DNA of 64,000 nucleotides from Nectonema munidae (taxonomy: Eukaryota > Nematomorpha > Nectonematoida > Nectonematidae). The DNA lies in NCBI GenBank assembly GCA_030549495.1, contig JAUIRK010000846.1, forward strand, positions 16,001 through 80,000, given 5' to 3'. Below are positions 11,715 to 19,888 of this stretch, in pieces. The position numbers and the translations under genes are program-made. Below the pieces are notes generated by a model. It was not told the DNA's origin and made no database searches. It was given only the letters and a program-made list of their open reading frames with translations. Numbering within the stretch: the stretch's first letter is position 1; each line of letters starts with the position of its first letter.

Positions 11715-12147
11715 TCAAAATTGTTTGGCTCCTGCTCCTAAGCGAATATTTTTTTTCCATGCCTCCGACTTCATCCCCGCTCTCTTTCACCACCCTGGTG
11801 TAAATACTAAATACATCCGTAATATATATATAAGTATATACTATATCCGTTTTATCATAGTTTTTAATTATTAATTTTTTTAATTCATGTATTTATGTAA
11901 ATTTTTTTGATGGATAGAATGTTTTTAAAATTTATTTATATACGTTTCATCTTAAAAATAGCATTTCTTCAACAATATTTTCTTTCATACTAGCGCATAG
12001 ATCGGATTTTAAAATTTTGAGAGCCAAACTTGGCTTGGAGCCAGACAAGGGGAGCCGCTTTTTGTTATTTATGACTACGGCTCTGTCTCCGACTCCTAGT
12101 AGAAAAATTGTTCGGCTCCAGCTACGGCTCCAATGTCCTGCTTTTTA
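11715..12147. repeat. GGCTCC/GGAGCC-rich repeat inserted in piggyBac
   Basis: Direct copies of AAATTGTTYGGCTCC occur near 11717 and 12105, with more GGAGCC words at 12036, 12052 and GGCTC at 12081. It interrupts the piggyBac reading between GRPVEGDGPFYVN and the second Asp motif. Boundaries approximate; family unknown, similar to the GAGTCGGA repeats elsewhere in the window. Confidence 0.4.
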
Positions 12148-12927
12148 CTAGTATTTACATAAAAAGGGCCGTCACCTTCAACAGGTCTGCCAGCATAAAT
12201 ACTAGATTGATATGTAACAACATTTTGTGATGCTCAGTGATCTAAACAACAGTCCATATTTTGCAGGTTTGAGAGGACTACACTTTAAATTTTACTGCAG
12301 TTCTAGAAGGGTATATGGATTCATCTATAGTTAAAAAAGGAGTTGGTTTGACCCATTTACAACTATTTACATTGAACATTTCAAAAACATCACGAAATTC
12401 AACATCTATCAAATTTCCACCTTTGTTCTCTGTTCGACATTACACCAAAACACAAATGCTTATTTAGAAAGTAAAATCTTTTCATACTCATTGTGCTAGC
12501 AAAAACTGGGCATCCAAGATCTGACCATAAAAATTTAACTCTGAGATAGTTTTGCCTAAGCAAAGCTCTCAAATATGTTAATCCTATATATACATGCATT
12601 TCCTCACTATCTAAAATTTGTATATGAGAATACCTAGCATCATTCAACTTTTCTCCATTATTTTCTTTGATATACACATTTGTATCAGGGGCGCACATCC
12701 TCAAAATTATTGGGGAGGCGAAATTTTTTTTTGCAATTTTCAAAATTAGTGGTCTGGAAATACCACGGGGAGACCAAATATTCAAGCAATCCTTTAAAAT
12801 ACAGTGTATTCAGCGCATACCTAAAGTCCTAAATTTATAAGACTACATATTTTTTTTACTAAATTGGTGAATTTAAATACTATACTTCCAGGGAAAATAT
12901 TTTAATTAAATTTGCATATCGAATATA

Positions 12928-13510
12928 GTGCACAGAAAAAATGCCCCTGGAAAAAATGCCCCTAATTAAAAAGTAGGAAAAAATGCCCCAATTAAAAAGT
13001 AGGAAAAAATGACCCAGTAAAAATGCCCCAATTTAAAATTAGGAAAAAATGCCCAATACAAAAAATTTCAAAAATTATTAATTAAAATTTTTAAAAAAGA
13101 TATGTCAAATAAAGATTTTTTGAAAAAAAAAGTTAAATTTTCATCTAAAACATTTAAAATTTAATTAAAGTAAACTAAAAAAACTCAGCATACAACAATT
13201 TTTTAAATACAAAAAATTTTTAATAAAACAGCAAATATTTTTGGACTTTGTGTGTATCAGAACACTTTCTAAATATAATTTGTATTTTAACTGATTTTAA
13301 GAACACATTCCCACAAATCTGCACCTTTGCTATTGTTTTCAAGAACTTTATAAAGAAAAAACGCTATAGATTAAGAAATTTAACCTTTCAAAACGGTACC
13401 AAATAAAAATATTTATATAATTAAAAAAATCCTTAAAATCAAAAATTAGGGGGCATTTTTTCCTACTTTTTAATTGGGGCATTTATTTCGGGGCATTTTT
13501 ACCTACAACC
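12928..13510. mobile_element. MULE-like foldback element, 583 bp, 10-bp target duplication
   Basis: Long imperfect inverted arms built from repeats of AAAAATGCCCC, with AATTAAAAAGTAGGAAAAAA in both. The right end reads GGTTGTAGGTAAAAATGCCCC when inverted. Flanks ATCGAATATA at 12918-12927 and 13511-13520 are identical. Target duplications of 9-10 bp with long arms fit Mutator-like foldbacks. No coding in the AT-rich centre. Confidence 0.75.
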
Positions 13511-14035
13511 ATCGAATATACACTAGTTTAAAAAAATCCTAAAATGTTAGGGGGTGGAATAGGCTTTTCATTTGAAAAATTAAGTAGTCTACCAGGCACA
13601 TTACAGGAATTGATGAAAGGATATTTGATTCATAGAGAAAACAAATAACTGAAGGTTGGATAGTTTTATATGAGTGAATGTAGTCTAAAGGCAAAGAGTC
13701 TACTAGACACCCTGCGATGTTTATATGAAAAAAATGTGATTGATAAGGGGCAAGGGTATAAAATGAAGTTATAATTGTGCAAACAAAAAATTAAGATCGC
13801 ATTATTTCATTTTACTCAGCATCATTCAAAAATAGTTTAAAAGCTAAATTGATACAAGCTACAAAAAGTAAAATAACTTTTAACATTTTGCAATGATTTG
13901 CCTTTTATAATAACTTTTAAGGAAAAAAAGTCTATCAGAAAAAGTTATAGAGCTTCAACAAAAACTAAAAAATTTTAGAGCATAACTTAAGTTTTTTGAA
14001 AACTAATTTGACGTATCCCCTACAGCATACTCTAT

Positions 14036-14200
14036 GGGTGGCATGGCAGGTTGGTTGAGATGATGGACTCAGCACGGAAGTCTCTGGATTCGATTCCTCA
14101 TCCATACGAATTTGTTCATAGTTTGACATAAGCGGTACATCAGTGCCTTGTCAATGAAAATACACCCGCTGCACCTTAACTTTTACTCAAAATTGAAAAA
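14036..14200 (+). mobile_element. tRNA-derived SINE
   Basis: Head with A box (TGGCAGGTTGGTTGAGATG) and B box GGATTCGATTCC at 14085-14096, then a tRNA-unrelated body with GGTACATCAGTGCCTTG and AAAATACACCCGCTGCACC. The body shares CATCAGTGC and the CACCC tail with the SINE at 49870-50034, so they look like one family. The 3' end is not sharply defined. Confidence 0.62.
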
Positions 14201-14416
14201 TTTGATACATAATTAACATAAGAGAGAAAGGAAACAAAATAAACTAATAAAGCAATTTTCACTATTTTAAAATGGAACCGTCTGTTCTCAGAATAATTTC
14301 AAAATAATAGGAGGCATAAAGAAATAGAGTTTATTTGATATTTTCAAGTTTTTATAAGCAGCAAAAGCCAACGTTTGAGTAGCTAACCCTTATAATTAAA
14401 AAATTATTTAAATAAC

Positions 14417-14733
14417 GGTCGACAGACATTTTGCCCCATAGACGATTTGCACCCTGACAAATTGTCTCATAGGCTATTAGTTTCAACCATCTTTGCTAAT
14501 TATATGTGTAAAATTATTAAAAATTTTTATATTGTTTATTTTATCTCTATTAAATTATTTCAAATTAATCAATTTATCTCTTAATTTTTTAGAATTGTCC
14601 ATGAGACAAAATGTCTTATGAAAATAACGGGGCGAATTGTCCATGAAACAAAATGTCTTATGAAAATAATGGGGCGAATTGTCCATGGGACAAACTGCGT
14701 TATGAAAATAATGGGGCAAAATGTCCGAGGACC
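14417..14733. mobile_element. Inverted-repeat element carrying a 42-bp tandem repeat
   Basis: Left end GGTCGACAGACATTTTGCCC and right end (inverted) GGTCCTCGGACATTTTGCCC are about 24-bp inverted termini. Inside, at 14594-14719, three exact-period 42-bp units begin ATTGTCCATG and include CAAAATGTCTTATGAAAATA. Each unit echoes the terminus (ATTGTCC, CAAAATGTC). The minus-strand ORF over it is a repeat artefact (14-residue period). Superfamily not assigned. Confidence 0.65.
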
Positions 14734-15238
14734 AAACTAACATAAATCAAAGTATACGAGAAAAGAAAATCATTGCGTTTTTTTGAATATTTGTCTACAA
14801 ATAAAATTCTGACAGCTGTCATAAATAGATCAAGTACATTTTTAACAACTGAAACATTTTGTTTCGATATATTTTTATTATAATAATCAACAAATTTTCT
14901 TAAAAAAAGTGATTTGATTATGTACAGTGTTACTTATAAAATTTAACAATCAAACATTATAAAAATATCTCTGCTCAAATAAGCAAATAGAGTATTCTTG
15001 CTTTTAAACTGAATAGATAATCAAAATATTCATTCCCAAATAACTATTGAAAAAAATTTCTTGACTTGAAAAAATTAAAGTTTTCAAATGTTACAAAATG
15101 TAGCAAACGTAGTGATAAAGATTAAGTGACTTTTGTTGAAAAAAAATTCTTAGCGCGAGTCTAACAATATTCATTGTTATAAAATTGTAACGATTGAAAA
15201 CTATTTTAATTTAACTCTAAATGCAAATTAGACAGAAG

Positions 15239-15435
15239 CAGTGGTGTAGCCAAAAAAAGTTGTTAGAAGGGGCACAATTTAAAAACAAAAAACTTGCGCA
15301 ACATTATTTATACTTTCTTGATCCTTTCATTGGAAAAATTTTCAAAAACTGATATCGCATAAGATGCATGAGGGCACCATGCGGTACATAGGAGTGTGGG
15401 CACGGCCCCACATGCCCAGCCCAGCTACGTCACTG
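15239..15435. mobile_element. hAT-type MITE, 197 bp
   Basis: Ends CAGTGGTGTAGCC and AGCTACGTCACTG. Flanks GACAGAAG (15231-15238) and GAGAGAAT (15436-15443) match at 6 of 8. The GGGGCACAATTT and GGCACGGCCCCAC interior is typical of small hAT MITEs. A relative may be at 57997-58295. Confidence 0.65.
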
Positions 15436-15817
15436 GAGAGAATAAAGCTTAATGAGATAGGAGAGCTTAACAAGAGAAGAGGGCTTGAATGAAAGAAGAG
15501 AGCTTGAATGAGCTTGAGTGAATGGTTGAGTTTTAGCAGAGAAAGCGGAAGAGAAAAACAGAGGAGAGAGAAAGAGAAATAGAATCACTGTTACAGAAGA
15601 TGAAAATCTAGTGGATCATCAACATGTGTTTGCTCAAAAATACTACAAAGAGGAGACACTGTGATAAACATTGCTTACTTATTGTGTGCATATTGAAGCA
15701 ATGGATTATTATTATTATATAGCTCTCACGCATCGTCTGTTTAATATGTTCGATAAGAAAAATGCGATCATACATGTTTTATAAACAAGCAGCAACTCTT
15801 ACTTATAGAAAATTATT

Positions 15818-15916
15818 GGGGGGGGGGGGGGGGGCGAAGGTCATTTTCGCCCCCCTCCCCCCTCCCCCCTTAAAACACATTGGGGGGGGGGGGGGGGGGC
15901 CCCCCCCCCCCCCCGG
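15818..15916. repeat. Extreme G/C homopolymer cluster
   Basis: Long unbroken G and C runs: about 17 G near 15818, CCCCCCTCCCCCCTCCCCCC near 15846, and about 20 G followed by about 15 C near 15883-15915. Part of the right subterminal region of the 12686-15929 element. Run lengths in an assembly are unreliable here. Confidence 0.7.
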
Positions 15917-16000
15917 ATGTGCGCCCCTGATTTGTATTATATATTATTTCATCTAAAATTGGCTGACTCAAAAATAGTTTTCTTTTTGAGATTGTGCTAG

Positions 16001-16330
16001 AACACCTGATCTAAACCGAACACTTTCTTTTATTATATTTTTCCTCCTTTGACTACCTACATTTACTGGTGAGATAGCCATAAAAGTTCTCTATCAAATA
16101 GCCCCTCATTTTTTTCTAATGAATTGACTTTTAATAACCATTCAAAAGATTCTTCTAACTGTTTAGGTATTTTAACAAACAGATTTTCATCTAAACAATC
16201 ATCAATACAAAACAAATATCTACGCCTAGCTTCTTGATTTTCACCATTGGTTCTTGTAGTTAAGGTAACATTATCAATATATATATATATATGTGCTTTA
16301 TCTGTGTACCTATGTATATGTTCTCAATTT
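16001..16330 (-). pseudogene. Coding-like relic upstream of the piggyBac core
   Basis: Minus frame at 16080-16290 reads TRTNGENQEARRRYLFCIDD then CLDENLFVKIPKQLEESFEW, followed in another frame by GSQRRKNIIKESVRFRSGVL. It leads into the piggyBac relic on the same strand and is probably its N-terminal half, although this part of piggyBac proteins is too variable for me to confirm. Confidence 0.4.
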
Positions 16331-16766
16331 TAAATCTGATGTATTTTTGTTAACCGTAATGTCAATGACCTTTTAGTACCTATTAAAATGTTTTCAGAAA
16401 TAAGTTACAACTAATAACTGCTAAATTTCTGCTAATACATAAAACATGTCTGTGCCATAATAAATTATTAACGTTATTTTTTCATTATAATTTACCTTTT
16501 AAACTGTAAACTAGATAAATTAACACGTTATTAACTTAAAAATATAACAGTTTTCTTTTTTTAGTGTTTTAAACGGTTATTTTTTCAATGTCTTCATATG
16601 AGGACACAAAGTATGTTGTCTTTGATTGGAAATAATTTTTTGTAACAATAATTATTGAATTCAAGAATATTATTTTTGAAAAAATAATCATTAATATTTT
16701 GTGTTAGACAGATAATCATACAAAAAATTTCAATATAATAGCATTTATTTCAATTAGTAACTTTAC

Positions 16767-17054
16767 TTAAAAAAGAATTGAGAAATCTTCTGAGGCCAGA
16801 ATACTTTTCGAGATTATAAACGAATTTTTGATAAATTCATAGTGTTTTTCAAATTTTTGTCGGTTAGGAAAATTAGGAGAAATTTCTTGGCTAAGATATG
16901 CTCCAAGTGTTTTATCGCTTCCAGAACATCTATATCCATGAAAATATTCATCATCATTATCATCATTTTTCGCGATTATTCCAGCTTCATTTCGAAAGCT
17001 GTCAATTTTTTTTATGATCATAGAGTAATGTGATCTCTCTTCCTTGCAGCGCAA
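16767..17054 (-). CDS. Unrecognised 95-codon open frame
   Basis: Reads IIKKIDSFRNEAGIIAKNDD then NDDEYFHGYRCSGSDKTLGA and NRQKFEKHYEFIKNSF. It is a balanced, charged composition unlike the AT-driven ORFs nearby. No signal peptide or membrane segment. It lies just downstream of hAT relic A on the same strand, so it could be an unfamiliar piece of that element, but it does not match the usual hAT C-terminal dimerisation motif. No function assigned. Confidence 0.28.
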   Translation of the reverse strand: MRCKEERSHYSMIIKKIDSFRNEAGIIAKNDDNDDEYFHGYRCSGSDKTLGAYLSQEISPNFPNRQKFEKHYEFIKNSFIISKSILASEDFSILF

Positions 17055-17140
17055 GGTTAACTTAATTCATAGATTCAAATATATTCACTAAAAATGATAG
17101 GAATATACGAAAATGGACATCACAAAATTATACATACTAT

Positions 17141-18051
17141 TTAGTTTGCTTTGTAGAAATTGCTGGATTTCTTTTCATAGTATCGCTTCGATACTTTTCC
17201 TTTCGAAAGCCACTTCACGTTTGAGTGCAACAACAGTTTTAAATTCGGAATCATTTTCTTTGCATAAATCTGAAAACAAACAGAGTTGAAGACATTTGCT
17301 TTAATGACACACTGTTTTAATGACTTCATTGAGAACATTTTTCAACTCATCGGGTATGATTTTAGGGCTCGGTGAACTGAGTACCAATTACCAATTTGAT
17401 TTTTTCTTAGCCAGAATCTGATTAATACCGTGTGCTGTAAAAAAATATATCACTTTATCAAATGTTCCTCTTACAGTTGTTCTATTTCGCAAAATAAAAA
17501 ATTGTCTACCAGGTTTATTTTTTGTTACAGTTTCATCAATCTGATTTTCAAAAAAAGTCGTTAAAATCGAATTTCAAATCAATAAAACCACGTCTGACAT
17601 CTCATCAGATATCTTTCCTATTAGCCTTCTAACGATCTAACGAAATTTGACAGCAAGATATGCTTCAACTTTACATCTTCAGGACTTCTTAACATATTCA
17701 ATTCAATGTATCTTTGCAGCTAGGTAAATACTTATGTTCCTCTTCCCTACCAGACTTTAATGCAGTAAAACCAAATTTCAAGTGTGAGTCTTCATATTTC
17801 ATTTTTTAGTCATTAAGAAAAATGCACATTTACATCTATAAAATTAGGCATGAAAAGCAATATACGAATAAAAATAGTATTCAATTCAAAGACTAACTTA
17901 TTTATTCTTTTTAAATGTGATTTATTGGCAAAACTGGCAAATAACCCAATATGGGCGCAATATTTTGCGCAAAACGATTCGTTCAGTGTCCCCTTCTCTA
18001 TCCCCATGGATCTTCTTCGCGGCACCGCGGACCGTAGTTTGAAAACAACTG
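17141..18051 (-). mobile_element. ZBED5-like hAT relic A
   Basis: 5' end on the minus strand at 18051, CAGTTGTTTTCAAACTACGG, then CGGTGCCGCGAAG. Below it are remains of the N-terminal region and, at 17141-17338, the middle motif LKLLLHSNVKWLSKGKV, the RW/KWLSKG segment of ZBED5/SCAND3-type transposases. Nearly the same sequence as relic B (29003-30643). Relative to B it lacks about 235 bp around 17730 but keeps about 190 bp that B has lost. The 3' end was not found. Confidence 0.75.
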
Positions 18052-18059
18052 AGTTAGAA

Positions 18060-19070
18060 GGTTGATAAAATCAGAATTACAAACAAGTTAATTAGACTTG
18101 ATAAAATTAGTGCAGTTATGTTGGGATTGAGAGCTTACAGTGCAAGTATAATGTCGGGTAATAATGGTGGTGTGTTCATTCGACAAAATAGCTGTTATAA
18201 TAAATTTGGAAAATTATATATAAAAAAAAAGTTGATTCCCTAAAATTTTGAGGATGTATGTTATTCTTATAACTAGTGTTCTTACTCCAATTTAGATAAA
18301 TTAGCGACTGGAGTTTGTTCTTAGAAATCAAAATTTTTTCGAAGAATTTTGATTTTTTTCCGATGAGCCAGAATATAAAGTGCGGTAAAACATTAAATAT
18401 CTTGTTCCCAAGCTACTTTCACGAATTTATGCATCGATTTTTTTTTAAAACTAATCCATTAATTTTGAATTAGTTTCAAATATCATCATTTGTTTGGCTT
18501 GCGAGTACACTTTCCATATATTACCTTACTTGTTTTACGGTTGAGTTCCAGACACAGATTCTTTTTAAATAAATTTTAAAAATAAAAAAGTGTGCCTCCA
18601 AATAATTTTAAGTATGTGCACCCCTTTTTAATTTTATGTCGTAAAATGGACATTTTTAATATTTAGAGCAGTTTTCCCTGACCTCTATGCCCCCTTGAGA
18701 AGTTTCAAAATTTATATTTCTTTTGATTTTGATCTTCCAATCATATTTTACTTCCAACAACTTGATAAACTTTTCCATTTGATATAAACAAAATTTAACA
18801 AAACTATAGCAATCATTGCTAAAGGATATTAAATAGAGAGAAAAATATTTAAGAATTAAGAAAAAATAAGTTTTTGACTAAATCAACAATTCATTGAGGA
18901 ATATTAAAGAGTGTATATCGTAAAACTTTCTGCATTTTGTTTTTTATTACAATTGAAGCAAAGTATAAATGTAGACTCACATAGATAAGTGGATGAATTA
19001 TGGGTTATGATCTGCATATTCAAGCTCTAACTCATCTACCGATATAAGGTCAATGAGATTCCTATCAGTA
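18060..19070. other. No recognised gene; AT-rich
   Basis: Contains only short frames and no paired repeats I could support. Confidence 0.35.
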
Positions 19071-19249
19071 GAATGATATTGAAATTTATTCGTCTTGAAG
19101 ATAATCACAAAGATCTCGAAGTAATTAAGTTAAGACATCACAAAGATCTGGAACTTTGTAAACTGGAAAATGAAATCGACTCAAATGATCATCATCTATT
19201 GAATCTCATTTTCGAGGAAAGAGGTTGGCAAAGGTTTATAGCTCGAAAG
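19071..19249 (+). CDS. Possible unrecognised exon, His/Glu/Lys-rich helix
   Basis: An open frame reads RLEDNHKDLEVIKLRHHKDL then ELCKLENEIDSNDHH, a highly charged helical sequence. It is bounded by a possible acceptor (CCTATCAG) and a possible donor (AAAG/GTTAGC). It lies tail-to-tail with the 85-aa ORF. I do not recognise the protein and cannot link it to other exons. Codon use looks real, but a chance ORF cannot be excluded. Confidence 0.28.
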
Positions 19250-19339
19250 GTTAGCCAGAAATTGCTATTTTTGAAGTTCAACTACATATTGACCCCAAAT
19301 TTGTAGGATCGGTCCAGAAAGGTCGTGAAAAGATCCCTA

Positions 19340-19597
19340 TTATCTCCTAAATCGAGCTCTCCCTTGTTCCTTTTCCAGAGATCGTAAAAATCGTGTGCCC
19401 TCCACGATATAGCATGTCCATTCCACTCGTCCGTGACTTTTTGCTTCCTTCAAAATTTCGTGATGTGTACTCTCATGAGAATAAACCTCGTTCATGAGTT
19501 TATTATTTTCATGAGAATGTTTGACTCTAATGAGGTCCAGTATCATAATGTTGGATGAAGTTGGTCTTTTGACTTGATCGGGTTGGCCATACCCCAT
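19340..19597 (-). CDS. Unrecognised 85-aa ORF head-to-head with prefoldin 2
   Basis: Begins MGYGQPDQVKRPTSSNIMIL and ends EQGRARFRR before TAA. It is hydrophilic, rich in His, Glu and Lys, with one short hydrophobic run (MILDLI) and no signal peptide or transmembrane segment. I do not recognise a family. Its composition is protein-like rather than the Phe/Ile/Leu/Lys mix of the random AT-rich ORFs here. It starts 160 bp from the prefoldin 2 ATG on the opposite strand, suggesting a divergent gene pair. It could be the first exon of a longer gene, or chance. Confidence 0.4.
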   Translation of the reverse strand: MGYGQPDQVKRPTSSNIMILDLIRVKHSHENNKLMNEVYSHESTHHEILKEAKSHGRVEWTCYIVEGTRFLRSLEKEQGRARFRR

Positions 19598-19757
19598 CAC
19601 AATCTACATGTTTGACATTTTCAATTTTCACTTTATTGAGTTATACTGTTTGTCTGTCCAAATCCAATATAGAAACATGTTTTATAATTTCTTTCCACGT
19701 TACCTTAGTTTTCTTTATTTTTCCCATATTTTTAGGCTAAACAGTATAAACTCTTAG
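19598..19757. promoter_or_regulatory. Putative bidirectional promoter with CCAAT box
   Basis: The 160 bp between the divergent start codons hold CCAAT at 19664-19668, 90 bp upstream of the prefoldin 2 ATG. No TATA box stands out. Compact CCAAT-bearing intervals are common between divergent housekeeping genes; here this is inference from spacing and motif only. Confidence 0.3.
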
Positions 19758-19888
19758 ATGTCTTCCGAACGGAAAGAAGTTTCAAATACTGAAGATATGG
19801 CTATCAATCAAGTGAAAGATCTCGTATTTCGACTTAAAGATACTCATGAAAAGCTTTCCCAACTGCAAAGTGATTCTGTTGAGCACAA
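19758..19888 (+). CDS. PFDN2: Prefoldin 2 exon 1 (start codon to donor GTACTT)
   Basis: Codes residues 1-43, beginning MSSERKEVSNTED, and forms the N-terminal coiled-coil helix. A stop directly precedes the ATG in the same frame, so this is the only possible start. The donor inside GAGCACAA/GTACTT is chosen because joining to exon 2 gives EH-N-FVIDTLK, matching the family EH(S/N)LVIDTLK motif. The frame stays open past the donor only for a short run of intron codons. Confidence 0.9.

Larger units (their letters stand above)
12686..15929. mobile_element. hAT-like element, 3244 bp, perfect 8-bp target duplication
   Basis: Perfect 15-bp inverted termini CAGGGGCGCACATCC (12686-12700) and GGATGTGCGCCCCTG (15915-15929), flanked by ATTTGTAT at 12678-12685 and again at 15930-15937. 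The length is mostly later insertions: a foldback (12928-13510), SINE (14036-14200), tandem-repeat element (14417-14733) and MITE (15239-15435). No transposase is recognisable, so the element was probably non-autonomous. The right subterminal part is extreme G/C homopolymer. Other ends of the same family are at 2086-2225 and 28123-28210. Confidence 0.85.
11286..16000 (-). mobile_element. piggyBac-like transposon relic, split by a 3.2-kb insertion
   Basis: piggyBac transposases cut and paste DNA at TTAA sites using three Asp residues. All three motifs survive in order on the minus strand: FLTIDES (Asp at 12323-12325), EGKNITIDML (Asp at 11620-11622) and YTKGGVDIFDQ (Asp at 11487-11489). The longest piece, 12399-12685, has EEMHVYIGLTYLRALLRQNY and STMSMKRFYFLNKHLCFG. 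The frame is interrupted at 12685 by the 12686-15929 element and resumes at 15938 with QPILDEIIYNT. A second insertion of GGCTCC-rich repeat lies between the first and second Asp motifs. Several stops and shifts; TTAA termini not identified. Confidence 0.85.

Noticed and set aside
11534-11874. Plus-strand ORFs over the piggyBac relic
   Set aside because: Antisense shadows of the second Asp region of the minus-strand transposase.
14555-14743. Minus-strand ORF with a repeated 14-residue motif (YFHKTFCLMDNSP-like)
   Set aside because: Product of the 42-bp tandem repeat reading openly, not a repeat protein.
15762-15956. ORF with poly-Gly and poly-Pro
   Set aside because: Artefact of G and C homopolymers at the end of the 12686-15929 element.
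18052-18059. Target duplication for hAT relic A
   Set aside because: AGTTAGAA was not found beside a plausible 3' terminus downstream on the minus strand.
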